From Myxococcales bacterium (lineage in GTDB: Bacteria > Myxococcota_A > SURF-8): a stretch of 40,068 nt of DNA. The stretch is taken from assembly GCA_003598065.1 (NCBI GenBank), contig QZKR01000107.1, positions 1-40,068 on the forward strand, in the 5' to 3' direction. Shown piece by piece: positions 23,111 through 30,331 of this stretch (position 1 is its first letter; every line of letters begins with the position of its first letter). Both the position numbers and the translations under genes were made by a program. The notes beneath the pieces were generated by a model. It had not been told where the DNA came from, searched no databases, and saw nothing but the letters and a program-made list of their open reading frames with translations.

Positions 23111-24811
23111 ATGAATTCAACTGCCCCAAACCGGCGAACGGCAAACTTCGTTGCCTGGATTATGGCGGCGCTTGGGCTGGCCCTGGCGGCGTGCGCGGGC
23201 GAGAAAGGCGGAAATTCGGGGCCGCCTGCGTTCATCGCGGACGGCGACGCCGAACGCTCGGATTTCGACGCGGACAGCGAAGGCGAGCGCACCGACGACG
23301 ACGGAGAAGCTACGATCGAAGCCGATCCCGACCCGGACGCGGAACTCGATATGGAGGACGCCCTGCCTTGCCGCTCGGAGGAATATTGTCCCGAAGGTTT
23401 GCATTGCGATCCCCAATACGGCCGGTGCCTGCCGGCATGCAATCCATACTACCCGGACTGCCCGCAGGGATCGGCTTGCAAGCCCTTGCCGGGCGGCGCG
23501 GCGGCGCGGCCTTTCGCCGTCTGCGCGCCCAGGTGGGAGGGCGGCGATCTGGGCGACGCCTGCGGCTCCGCCGCGCCCTGCGCCGCCGGTTTCGTCTGCG
23601 GGCGAACCGAACGCTGCGAGGCGATCTGCAATCCCGATGGCTTCGCCGACTGCCCCACGGGGCTGTCCTGCACGATAAACCGCGCGTACGGCATCGGCGC
23701 CTGCGCCTTCTGCGCCACGCCGGACGAATGCGGGGATGGAAAAACGTGCCTGGGCGGTTACTGCGTCCAGGGCGGCGAGTGCGAGACCTCCTTCGATTGC
23801 CCGCTCGGCGAAGGCTGCTTTTCCCAGCGTTGCGAACCGGGCTGCACGAACGACGCCAGTTGCGCGCCGGGCGTCTGCGACGTCGATACGCACTGGTGCC
23901 ACGGCGATCTGTGCGAGGAAGATTGCGGGCAGCGCGGCCTTTGCTGCGATGGCCACGTCTGCGGGCCTTGCTGCTCGCCCGCCTGCGCAACGGAAAAGCG
24001 GTGTACTTACGACCCGCGTTGCTACCCCGAGCTTTCCTGCTGCGTCGATCCTGTCGATTGTCGGACGAAGCCGCCGGGTTATTGCGGCGGGCTGCCATGC
24101 AGCCGCCTGACGGGAACCTGTGGCGGGGCCTGCCCGCCGTCGTGCCCCTGGGGCTATGAATGTGGCCAGCTGACGGGGTTCGCCTGCAAGCCGAAACTGC
24201 CCCAGACCTGCCCTTTGGCCGGCATGAACTGCGAAGACGAACCCTGCATGGAATGCAACGGCGAACACCTGGGCGAAGCGGGGCAATGCGTGGCGACGGA
24301 AGAATGCGGCTTCACGGCGCTGCCGGAAGGATTTTCCTGCGCGCCTGAACCGCTGTTCGCCTTGGAATGCGACTGGAATCTTACCTGTTGTCTCGGGCTG
24401 GGCGGCCTGTATGCCTGCTGTCCGACGGATCGCTGCTACCCTGGGCATGGCTGCCTCGATCCGGAGACGGACGGCGACCAGGAGCCTTATGCTTGTCCGG
24501 AATGCGCTTCGCTGACGGGGGCATGGAAGAAAAAACCGGCGGCCGATGCTTGCCAGACTCCCTGGGACTCGCTTGTCGTCGAGCGCGACGACAATTACCC
24601 CTGTCTGTTTGTGCTTTATCACACGCGCGCCGAATGGGGAAACAAACTGATTGACCTCGCCCATTGCGACAACCAGATCGTCTGGCAGGACGCCCCCGAA
24701 CCGGCGGACGCCGATTGCTTGCTGTTCTGGGACGGATTTGCAGATCGTTTCCGGTACCATTGCGCGGACGGGTCGGCCTGCCAGGCCGTGTTCGATCGCG
24801 AGGAACCGTGA
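23111..24811 (+). CDS. DGD-stalk lipoprotein with about 70 cysteines
   Basis: A 566-residue predicted lipoprotein. The signal peptide ends LALAA-Cys28, followed by an acidic stalk (about 40-85) with DGD and DPDPD. From about 88 to 470 it is a run of short Cys modules of the type 'C....CP.G..C.....C' (for example EYCPEGLHCDPQYGRC and DCPTGLSC), with several CC pairs. I count about 70 Cys. A second DGD spacer (DPETDGDQEP) precedes a distinct C-terminal domain (about 480-566) that starts CPECASLTGAWKKKP and contains FVLYHTRAEW and DCLLFWDGFADRFRYHC. The Cys modules resemble the Dickkopf/EGF-like stretches common in myxobacterial surface proteins. No enzyme motif. The ribosome site before ATG 23111 is weak; the start rests on the signal peptide and promoter position. 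Confidence 0.75.
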   Translation: MNSTAPNRRTANFVAWIMAALGLALAACAGEKGGNSGPPAFIADGDAERSDFDADSEGERTDDDGEATIEADPDPDAELDMEDALPCRSEEYCPEGLHCDPQYGRCLPACNPYYPDCPQGSACKPLPGGAAARPFAVCAPRWEGGDLGDACGSAAPCAAGFVCGRTERCEAICNPDGFADCPTGLSCTINRAYGIGACAFCATPDECGDGKTCLGGYCVQGGECETSFDCPLGEGCFSQRCEPGCTNDASCAPGVCDVDTHWCHGDLCEEDCGQRGLCCDGHVCGPCCSPACATEKRCTYDPRCYPELSCCVDPVDCRTKPPGYCGGLPCSRLTGTCGGACPPSCPWGYECGQLTGFACKPKLPQTCPLAGMNCEDEPCMECNGEHLGEAGQCVATEECGFTALPEGFSCAPEPLFALECDWNLTCCLGLGGLYACCPTDRCYPGHGCLDPETDGDQEPYACPECASLTGAWKKKPAADACQTPWDSLVVERDDNYPCLFVLYHTRAEWGNKLIDLAHCDNQIVWQDAPEPADADCLLFWDGFADRFRYHCADGSACQAVFDREEP

Positions 24812-24824
24812 GAACTATCCACTA

Positions 24825-24967
24825 TTAACCCGGCAATTATAAATGAGCGCTATTTCGATGTCACCCCCGCGAAGGCGGGGGTCCAGGTTACTGATATTTC
24901 ACTGGATTCCCGCTTTCGCGGGAATGACGATGCCTTGCTGATAGCTAGAATTTAGTTGCCGGTTTAA
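24825..24967. mobile_element. MITE-like nested palindrome, 143 bp
   Basis: The outer ends are inverted repeats: TTAACCCGGCAA (24825-24836) and the reverse complement of TTAAACCGGCAA (24956-24967), 11 of 12 matching, with partial similarity continuing inward. Both ends carry TTAA, which could be a target duplication or part of the ends. Inside lies the dRS3-like palindrome (24858-24930). No transposase is present. The outer ends are absent from copy A at 1-66, so the inner repeat is the multi-copy unit and the outer pair may be a separate element that hosts it. Confidence 0.5.
24858..24930. repeat. dRS3-like palindromic repeat, copy B
   Basis: The left arm (24858-24886) has ACCCCCGCGAAGGCGGGGGT then CCAG. 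The right arm (24902-24930) has CTGGATTCCCGC then TTTCGCGGGAATGACGA. Each arm is itself a small palindrome, and the arms pair with each other. The right arm holds ATTCCC-N8-GGGAAT (24906-24925), the dRS3 pattern. It matches copy A at 1-66. It lies in the 236-base gap before the amidohydrolase gene and could form a strong hairpin. Confidence 0.85.
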
Positions 24968-25047
24968 TAATCAAGAATTCATCACCGGCTGTCCAGGGTT
25001 GGCTTATCATGGCTTCTGAAGGCTCTTTATCTACAAGGAAACCGGCC

Positions 25048-27636
25048 ATGCGCTTCGGCGGCACACTCCCGTTACTGATTCTTCTGATCCCTGCGCTCGC
25101 CTCCTGCCATTTCACCGGCGATAAAGGCGAATTGAACGACTACGGCGACGGCGACAGGGACGGTGGCGTCGTTCTGCCCGACGACGACCCGATCAACCTT
25201 GGCGACCGCGATGAAGAGGCTTATGAATTGGACAGCGATGGACTGATGGATGGCGACGGAACAGACGGCGACCTGCTCGACGGCGATGAGGAAAGCGACA
25301 AAGATGATTACGAACCAAGCGACGGCGATGCCTCCGATGGCGATGTCCCCGACGGAGACGAGGACGGCCTGACGGGCGATATTCTCCCCTGCGAGCCGCG
25401 CGACGGCGCGGAGAACGTGCTCTTGATCCAAGGGACCGTGGTCACGCCCGACGAGGCATGGCTCAACGGCGAAGTCCTCGTCGATCGTCAACAGCACATC
25501 ATCCTCTGCGCCGCGCCCGACTGCTCCAGCCATGCCAATTACGCCGAGGCGACGCACATTTGCGCCGAGGGGATCGTCATGCCGGGCATGCTCGATCCGC
25601 ACAACCATGCCGGCTACAACACGATTCCGCGCTGGAAGCATCCGGGCGACGCCCAATGCCGAAGCTGCAATCCGTCGAGCGATCCCGCCTGTCCCCCCGA
25701 AGGCCAGAAATGCCTGCGCAAGGACGGGCTGTATCGCCATCGTTATTCATGGAGCGACGATCCCGATTACGACCGCACGCTCAAGGTTCACTATAACGGC
25801 CTCAAAGACGACCATCACTGCGCGATGCAGAAATGGGCCGAGTTGCGCATGCTCGCCCACGGAACGACGGGCGTCGCGGGTTCTTACCAGATGAGCCGCT
25901 GCCACTACATCCTGGCGCGCAACCTCGATCAGGCGACGACGGGCAGCGGACTGGCGCGCGACGCCATGCGCACCAACATTTCCGCCGTCGCCGACATCAT
26001 CAAGGACGATGCACTCGTCGCCGACTACTGCAGCGAGTTCGCCGCCGGCGATACGACGGCGCTTTTGCTGCACGTCGCCGAGGGCGTCGTCGAGGCCGAC
26101 GCCAAGGAGGAATTCTGGCGGCTTGCCGAGCCCGACCCGGCCCATCCCGAAATGACGCTGATGGCGGGCGAGATCGTCAACATCCACTCGACCGCCGGCT
26201 ACACCGACGAACTCGCCCTGCTCTCCTGCGCCGGGGCGAAGCTCGTCTGGTCGCCGCGCTCGAACGTCGATCTTTACGGCCAGACCGCCAATATCCCCGT
26301 GGCGATGAACATGGGAGTCTCCATTGCGCTCGGCCCCGACTGGACGCCTTCGGGTTCGCTATCGCTGCTCCAGGAAATGCAATGCGCGAAGTCCATCTCC
26401 GACCGTTACTGGGACGGGGCGGTCTCCGATGAGAATCTCGTCCGCTTCTCGACGCTCGGGGCGGCGGAGGTTATGGCCATTGAAGAACAAATCGGCTCCC
26501 TGGAAACCGGCAAGCTGGCCGACGTCGCCGTCATCGCCGCCGACGAGGACGGGCGAAGGCATCCCTACCGAACGATTGTTGCGGCCGAAGCATGGGATGT
26601 GCGGCTGACGCTTGTCGGCGGCGAACCGTTGTACGGCGACCGGGGCGTCGCGCCGTTCGGACCGTTCTGCGAAGATTTGGACGTCTGCGGCCACGCCAAG
26701 ACGATCTGCGCCAAGCAGAGCGACAGCGCCGCCGATGGCTACAATCAGAGGCTCGGAGACATCCGCGCCGAATTGGAAACGGCGCTCGCTCCCTTGCGCG
26801 ACGCGGCGGCTTCCACTGACAAATACATCTTCGATCTGTTCCCGCTTTTCTTCTGCCCCGGCACGGAGGAATACGACGCCGACCGGCCGGAGGCGGTTTG
26901 CACGTTCCATCACAACCCGCACTATGACGTGGTCCACGCCGCCGTCCCTGCCGAAGCCGTCGCCGACGACCGAGACACGGACGGCGTCGCCGACGCCGAC
27001 GACAACTGCCCGCGCGTCAACAACGCCGACCAGTTGGACAAGGATAGCGACGGAACGGGCGACGCCTGCCAACCGATATCGCTCGGCCCCGCCGATTGTC
27101 CGCGCCGGCCCTCCATCGGCTGTCAGGTGGAAGGCGCGCGAAGACTGATCCTGCCGCCCCCGGATTCGCCGCCTCAAGACGACCGTCCTTTGCGCACCGT
27201 GCGAGAATTAACCGCGCCGGGCGGCAACCTGACTTTGCCTTTCGGCGATCGGGTGATGCTGTCCGCCTTGTTCGTCACCGTCGTCGAGCCGAGCGGCTTC
27301 TACGCTCAAGACGACGGCTCGCGACCTTACGGCGGGATGTGGATCGAGGCGCCGAATTTGATTGGACGCGTCAGAACCGGGGAATGGATCGACATCTGGG
27401 GGACAATCGAATTCGCCGCCGGACAGTGGAGCATCCATGCTTCGCACGTCCGCTCCACAGACCTGTGCAGCATTTCCCGACCCGATCCGCCCAAACCGGC
27501 GCAACTCTCTCCCGGCTCGGACCTCTCGGTTTTCCTGGGCATGCGCGTGCAGATGGTTAGAGACAGGAAGGCGGCAGGAGTCGTGATTCACCGCCGTCTA
27601 ACACCCGATACCTTTGAGATTCTTCAGGCCGACTAA
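25048..27636 (+). CDS. DGD-stalk lipoprotein: surface amidohydrolase with TSP3 and OB-fold-like domains
   Basis: An 862-residue predicted lipoprotein. The signal peptide ends ALAS-Cys20, followed by a long DGD stalk (about 30-110). The amidohydrolase-superfamily domain (about 120-560) has the metal site H185-x-H187 (MLDPHNHAG), H342 (LLHVAEG), H380 (VNIHST) and D431 (LGPDWTPSG). It also has the usual composite end LETGKLADVAVI. This fits the imidazolonepropionase/chlorohydrolase/cytosine-deaminase-type group that uses one metal and no carboxylated Lys. A thrombospondin type-3 calcium-binding repeat follows (about 640-675: DTDGVADADDNC, DKDSDGTGDAC), then an OB-fold-like segment (about 725-805: VEPSGFYAQDD). 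Such enzymes are normally cytoplasmic, so a tethered extracellular form is notable. The substrate is unknown. ATG 25048 has AAGGA 8 bases upstream and opens the signal peptide; an in-frame ATG at 25009 does not fit either. Confidence 0.85.
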   Translation: MRFGGTLPLLILLIPALASCHFTGDKGELNDYGDGDRDGGVVLPDDDPINLGDRDEEAYELDSDGLMDGDGTDGDLLDGDEESDKDDYEPSDGDASDGDVPDGDEDGLTGDILPCEPRDGAENVLLIQGTVVTPDEAWLNGEVLVDRQQHIILCAAPDCSSHANYAEATHICAEGIVMPGMLDPHNHAGYNTIPRWKHPGDAQCRSCNPSSDPACPPEGQKCLRKDGLYRHRYSWSDDPDYDRTLKVHYNGLKDDHHCAMQKWAELRMLAHGTTGVAGSYQMSRCHYILARNLDQATTGSGLARDAMRTNISAVADIIKDDALVADYCSEFAAGDTTALLLHVAEGVVEADAKEEFWRLAEPDPAHPEMTLMAGEIVNIHSTAGYTDELALLSCAGAKLVWSPRSNVDLYGQTANIPVAMNMGVSIALGPDWTPSGSLSLLQEMQCAKSISDRYWDGAVSDENLVRFSTLGAAEVMAIEEQIGSLETGKLADVAVIAADEDGRRHPYRTIVAAEAWDVRLTLVGGEPLYGDRGVAPFGPFCEDLDVCGHAKTICAKQSDSAADGYNQRLGDIRAELETALAPLRDAAASTDKYIFDLFPLFFCPGTEEYDADRPEAVCTFHHNPHYDVVHAAVPAEAVADDRDTDGVADADDNCPRVNNADQLDKDSDGTGDACQPISLGPADCPRRPSIGCQVEGARRLILPPPDSPPQDDRPLRTVRELTAPGGNLTLPFGDRVMLSALFVTVVEPSGFYAQDDGSRPYGGMWIEAPNLIGRVRTGEWIDIWGTIEFAAGQWSIHASHVRSTDLCSISRPDPPKPAQLSPGSDLSVFLGMRVQMVRDRKAAGVVIHRRLTPDTFEILQAD

Positions 27637-27683
27637 GAAAACAGACGTCAGGAAAGGTTCGAGGGACGCCTTACCGCGCGCAC

Positions 27684-28055
27684 CTACCGCTCCTCTTGGA
27701 TCTTTCGCTTCAATTCGTCGATCAAGAGCCGTTCCTCAATCGAGGAAGCGGAGGGGATGCTCACCTGCACGACGAAACGCGAGACGTTTTTCTCTTCCGG
27801 CGCGGCGTCTTTGAGGATCTCCACCGACGCCTGAGAGGAGGACTCCTTCGACTGATACTCGAAAATGATGAAGCCCGTTTCCTTGTCCTTATCGACGATC
27901 TTCCAGTTCTTATCGACGCGGATCAGCCGAACCGCCGCGCTCCAGAGCACGTCGAAGGATTCCGCCACCCGATCGCGCGATTTAGCCCAGAGCGGGATTT
28001 CGCAAAGCATCAGGCTCAGCGCCGCGACGATGACAATGACCAAGATGCGCCGCAT
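27684..28055 (-). CDS. small exported protein of unknown function
   Basis: A 123-residue protein. It has a signal peptide (VIVIVAALSLMLCEIPLWA-K, cleavage near 24) and a mature part of about 100 residues. A segment DVLWSAAVRLIRVDKNWKIV then FIIFEYQSK has the helix-then-strand pattern of the BamC-type helix-grip fold ('W..l...L......i...d...G.I.'), but there is no lipobox and the resemblance is weak. The C terminus is a charged helix (LLIDELKRKIQEER). GGAGGT lies 5 bases before ATG 28055. It diverges from the TPR gene at 28261 and converges on the amidohydrolase gene. Confidence 0.7.
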   Translation of the reverse strand: MRRILVIVIVAALSLMLCEIPLWAKSRDRVAESFDVLWSAAVRLIRVDKNWKIVDKDKETGFIIFEYQSKESSSQASVEILKDAAPEEKNVSRFVVQVSIPSASSIEERLLIDELKRKIQEER

Positions 28056-28085
28056 GGCATACCTCCGTGAATCGCACTTTTATTC

Positions 28086-28114
28086 ACGCTAATCCTACCC
28101 CTGTGCAACGTCAA
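28086..28114 (-). promoter_or_regulatory. candidate promoter of the small exported protein gene
   Basis: On the minus strand, TTGACG (28114-28109, 5 of 6), a 17-base spacer and TAGCGT (28091-28086, 3 of 6). The leader would be about 24 bases. Confidence 0.4.
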
Positions 28115-28155
28115 GATTATTCTAGGGTTTCCGGCTGCTCCAAGTCTGAAAAGCC

Positions 28156-28185
28156 TTGACACTCGCGAAACGGCGATGGTAGGGT
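28156..28185 (+). promoter_or_regulatory. candidate promoter of the TPR protein-glycosylase pair
   Basis: A perfect TTGACA (28156-28161), an 18-base spacer, TAGGGT (28180-28185, 3 of 6). The leader to GTG 28261 would be about 70 bases. Confidence 0.45.
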
Positions 28186-28260
28186 GTTTATGGGAAATGA
28201 TCGTCTGTTGAATACACAACATCACGAACTTAACCGTTTCACAACGGGAAGGAGGAAGTC

Positions 28261-29439
28261 GTGACGCCCGTCGTTCGCGGCAAAAAGGTTGCACTCGCCG
28301 GCCTTATAATTTTCGTCGCCGTGGCTCTGCCGCTTATCGCCTGGGCCATTACCGCGCCGGGGCTGTCGTTTTCCATCGAGTATCGCCCCGAGCTCGCCTC
28401 CTTCCCCGAAAAAATGAAGGAGACGGACCCCGAACTCTACCAGGCGCATCTGTCGCTCGTTGATTTCCCGAAGCGTCTCGCCGATCTGGAATCGGCGCGG
28501 GACCAGCAAGTGGCGAAGCACATGGCCGACAAAACGCTCGACGCCGTCACGCGGCGCGACAAGGTGGACGAAGCGAAACGCGAATATCAAACCAAAGTGC
28601 AGGAGATCGCCGCCCAGCAGGCGGAATTGCGTAACGCCTTTATTGTCCTCGCTACTGAACGGCTGAAACGCCAGACCGACCCCGACATCCTGCTCTTTCT
28701 GGCTCAGCAGTATTACGCCGTCCGCGGCCAGCCGCCGGAAGTGACGCAAAAAGAACTTAAGAGCGTGCAGGAAGGCGACGAGGCGCAAGCCGCCGCCGCA
28801 GGTGAAGCCGCCGTTGCGGGCGGAGAAACCGCCGCACCGGGCGGCGAAGCCGCCGCCCCGCCTCCCCCGCCCGCGCCGACGGGCACGCCGTCGCTCATCG
28901 TCAACCAGAAATTCAACACCAACTACGAGCGGATCGTCGCCGCCTGCGAGGAGATCCGCGAACGCTTCCCGAATTTCAGCAACATGGACCGCGTAATCCG
29001 CTTGATGGCCGTCTGCAAAATGGAAACGGGGATGGCCGAGGACGCGGTGTACCTCTGGAAAGAACTGCTCAAAAAACATCCCCAGAGTCCTTACGTCGGC
29101 GACGCGTATTTCAGGCTCGCCGAATACGAATTCGAAACGCCGACGTCTTACGATCACTTCACTCAGGCGGCGGAATATTACGCCAAGGCTCTGCAATCGT
29201 ATACTGAACCGACGCGCGACCGCTTCCGCATTCTTTACAAGCGCGCCTGGGCGAAATATCTCTCGCCCGACCTGAACGAGGAGGCGAAGAACGCCTTCGT
29301 TCAGCTTTACCGTGAAATTCAGAAAGTGCCCGAGCCGACCGAAGAGATGCTGTCGATGAAGGCCGAGGTGCTGGAAGCGGTGAAGCAGATCGTCGCTCAG
29401 GATCGGTCGGTGCAGGACAACATGATGTTCGGGCCGTAG
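28261..29439 (+). CDS. membrane-anchored TPR protein
   Basis: A 392-residue protein. An N-terminal hydrophobic segment (about 9-30, ending LPLIAWA) is a signal peptide or signal anchor. A charged helical region (about 55-150) is likely coiled coil. A low-complexity A/G/E/P linker (about 165-215, with a run of prolines) leads to a TPR-like C-terminal domain (about 225-360): YERIVAACEEIRERFPNFSN, AEDAVYLWKELLKKHPQSP, FTQAAEYYAKALQSY. It resembles BamD/CpoB-like envelope TPR proteins but has no lipobox. GTG 28261 is preceded by AAGGAGGAAG at ideal spacing. The glycosylase gene begins 13 bases after its stop, so the two are probably co-transcribed. The function is unknown. Confidence 0.72.
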   Translation: MTPVVRGKKVALAGLIIFVAVALPLIAWAITAPGLSFSIEYRPELASFPEKMKETDPELYQAHLSLVDFPKRLADLESARDQQVAKHMADKTLDAVTRRDKVDEAKREYQTKVQEIAAQQAELRNAFIVLATERLKRQTDPDILLFLAQQYYAVRGQPPEVTQKELKSVQEGDEAQAAAAGEAAVAGGETAAPGGEAAAPPPPPAPTGTPSLIVNQKFNTNYERIVAACEEIRERFPNFSNMDRVIRLMAVCKMETGMAEDAVYLWKELLKKHPQSPYVGDAYFRLAEYEFETPTSYDHFTQAAEYYAKALQSYTEPTRDRFRILYKRAWAKYLSPDLNEEAKNAFVQLYREIQKVPEPTEEMLSMKAEVLEAVKQIVAQDRSVQDNMMFGP

Positions 29440-29452
29440 CACCTGCTCCCCC

Positions 29453-30226
29453 TTGCCGGCGATACCTCCAAAGCGTTCGAAAGCGGCCGTCCGCAAACGG
29501 CTGCTGGCGATCTACGATCGCTTGCGCATCCATTTCGGCCATCGCGACTGGTGGCCCGGCGACACCCGCCTGGAGATCTGCGTTGGCGCGGTGCTGACGC
29601 AGAACACGGCCTGGAAGAACGTCGAACGCGCTATCGCCAACCTGAAACAGGCCGAAGCGTTGAGCGTCGGCCGACTGCTCGCCCTGCCGCTCGACGAACT
29701 GGCGCAATTGATCCGCCCCGCCGGCTACTACAACCTTAAGGCGCGGCGGCTCAGAGCCGTGCTTGAGTTTCTTGCCGCCAATGGCGGCGCGGATTTTTCG
29801 CGTTTCGCCGATTGGTCCTTGGAGGCGTTTCGCGGACAATTGCTCGCCGTTTACGGCGTAGGCCCGGAAACGGCCGATTCCATTCTGCTATACGCGTTCG
29901 ACCGGCCAACCTTCGTCATCGACGCCTACACCCGTCGCATTTTCGCTCGGCTCGGCCTGAGCGAACCCGATGCAAGCTACGAAAATTTGCAGCGATTGTT
30001 CATGAGCGCGCTCGATACGGACGCGCCGCTGTTCAACGACTACCATGCGCAGATCGTCGCTCTGGGGCATCACATCTGCCGGCCCGCGCCGCATTGTGAA
30101 GCATGTCCGCTGGAGAGCCTCTGCGAAAAGCGAGGGGTCGAAATTACTGCCGCTTCTCCCGGTCCAACAGCAAAAGCGCGCCGGCCTCGCCGCCGTTCAC
30201 GATCGGCGCGCCGCCCGACATCATGA
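29453..30226 (+). CDS. HhH-GPD DNA glycosylase, MagIII/endonuclease III-like
   Basis: A 257-residue base-excision repair enzyme. WWPGDTRLEICVGAVLTQNTAW is typical of the MagIII-like branch (3-methyladenine DNA glycosylase). The helix-hairpin-helix motif is VYGVGPETADSIL, and the catalytic Asp is D157 (VIDAYT). The position of the catalytic Lys of E. coli endonuclease III (18 residues before the Asp) is E139, so the enzyme should be a monofunctional glycosylase without beta-lyase activity. A 4Fe-4S loop is present (C209, C215, C218, C224; C-X5-C-X2-C-X5-C). The only start codon before the conserved region is TTG 29453, with no ribosome site, so translation may be coupled to the gene 13 bases upstream. 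The Arg/Pro-rich last 30 residues overlap a small minus-strand gene and look unconserved. Confidence 0.87.
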   Translation: MPAIPPKRSKAAVRKRLLAIYDRLRIHFGHRDWWPGDTRLEICVGAVLTQNTAWKNVERAIANLKQAEALSVGRLLALPLDELAQLIRPAGYYNLKARRLRAVLEFLAANGGADFSRFADWSLEAFRGQLLAVYGVGPETADSILLYAFDRPTFVIDAYTRRIFARLGLSEPDASYENLQRLFMSALDTDAPLFNDYHAQIVALGHHICRPAPHCEACPLESLCEKRGVEITAASPGPTAKARRPRRRSRSARRPTS

Positions 30227-30320
30227 CGCTTATCAGCGCCAGCGGCACGAAGAAGAGAAACCGTCCTTTGAAGGTGTAATCGCCGGGACGCGGTTTATCG
30301 GCGCCTTCGGATACGGACAT
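30144..30320 (-). CDS. possible small membrane protein downstream of the BamA/TamA-like gene
   Basis: A 58-residue ORF. It has a hydrophilic start (MSVSEGADKPRPGDYTFKGR), one hydrophobic helix (about 21-41, FLFFVPLALISVMMSGG) and a charged end (LLDREKRQ). Its ATG lies 11 bases after the TAA of the seven-POTRA gene on the same strand, which suits a third member of that operon. No clear ribosome site is present. It overlaps the 3' end of the glycosylase gene, tail to tail, by 83 bases. I do not recognise a family. Confidence 0.5.
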   Translation of the reverse strand: MSVSEGADKPRPGDYTFKGRFLFFVPLALISVMMSGGAPIVNGGEAGALLLLDREKRQ

Positions 30321-30331
30321 CGTTTTCGTCG

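Noticed and set aside
23117..24760. 547-codon minus-strand ORF
   Set aside because: It is antisense to the Cys-rich lipoprotein and has an Arg/Ala-rich composition with no motif.
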